A stretch of 5,702 nt of DNA, from contig DBRH01000032.1 in the NCBI GenBank assembly GCA_002305955.1, forward strand, positions 1,366 to 7,067. Reading direction: 5' to 3'. The notes below the pieces were generated by a model that was given only the letters and a program-made list of their open reading frames with translations, was not told where the DNA came from and ran no database searches. A program made the position numbers and the translations under genes. Each line of letters starts with the position of its first letter. Position 1 is the first letter of the stretch. Positions 5,677-5,702 of this stretch are shown one piece after another. Source of the DNA: Kosmotogaceae bacterium UBA1373 (lineage in GTDB: Bacteria > Thermotogota > Thermotogae > Petrotogales > Kosmotogaceae).

Positions 5677-5702
5677 CGTCAAAGTCTTTCTTTAATCGGG
5701 AG

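Noticed and set aside
1..5702. CRISPR array, insertion sequence, tRNA/rRNA or phage defence system
   Set aside because: No regularly spaced repeats, transposase-like proteins, terminal inverted repeats, tRNA-like folds or defence domains were seen on either strand.

Overview
The window looks like ordinary bacterial chromosome, most likely from the Thermotogota and possibly a mesophilic member such as Mesotoga. I base this on moderate GC content, strong GGAGG-type ribosome binding sites, heavy use of ATA and AGA/AGG codons, a TTG start, and the protein family mix. This assignment comes from general impression, not from a database match. I see no rRNA, tRNA, CRISPR array, insertion sequence or phage gene.

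Layout. The left part (1-2101) carries two genes on the minus strand. The first (31-1356) is a membrane protein with a MASE3-type sensory domain fused to an HD-GYP cyclic-di-GMP phosphodiesterase-like domain. The second (1670-2101) is a small five-helix membrane protein of unknown function. A 313-base AT-rich gap without genes separates them. A divergent intergenic region (2102-2344) leads into the plus-strand part. There a full-length RNase Z-like metallo-beta-lactamase-fold hydrolase with an N-terminal membrane or lipoprotein-type leader (2345-3580) is closed by a clear rho-independent terminator (3610-3641). A short intergenic region with a perfect inverted repeat (3689-3706) follows. Then comes a two-gene operon: a DUF1343/NamZ-type exo-N-acetylmuramidase (3738-4856), coupled to a GntR/HutC-type regulator with a UTRA ligand domain (4871-5599). 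The last 100 bases are noncoding.

How the genes may work together. The clearest functional unit is namZ plus the GntR/UTRA regulator. NamZ releases MurNAc from the non-reducing ends of peptidoglycan fragments. UTRA regulators commonly sense sugar phosphates or other small metabolites, so the pair may be a cell-wall sugar salvage module under local control, perhaps through the inverted repeat upstream. This is inference. The other three genes have no evident link to that pair or to each other. The most notable oddities are two substitutions at normally conserved positions of the HD-GYP active site, a NamZ homologue with no visible export signal, and a probably membrane-anchored RNase Z-like hydrolase. 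I do not see convincing evidence for a wholly new multi-gene system here.
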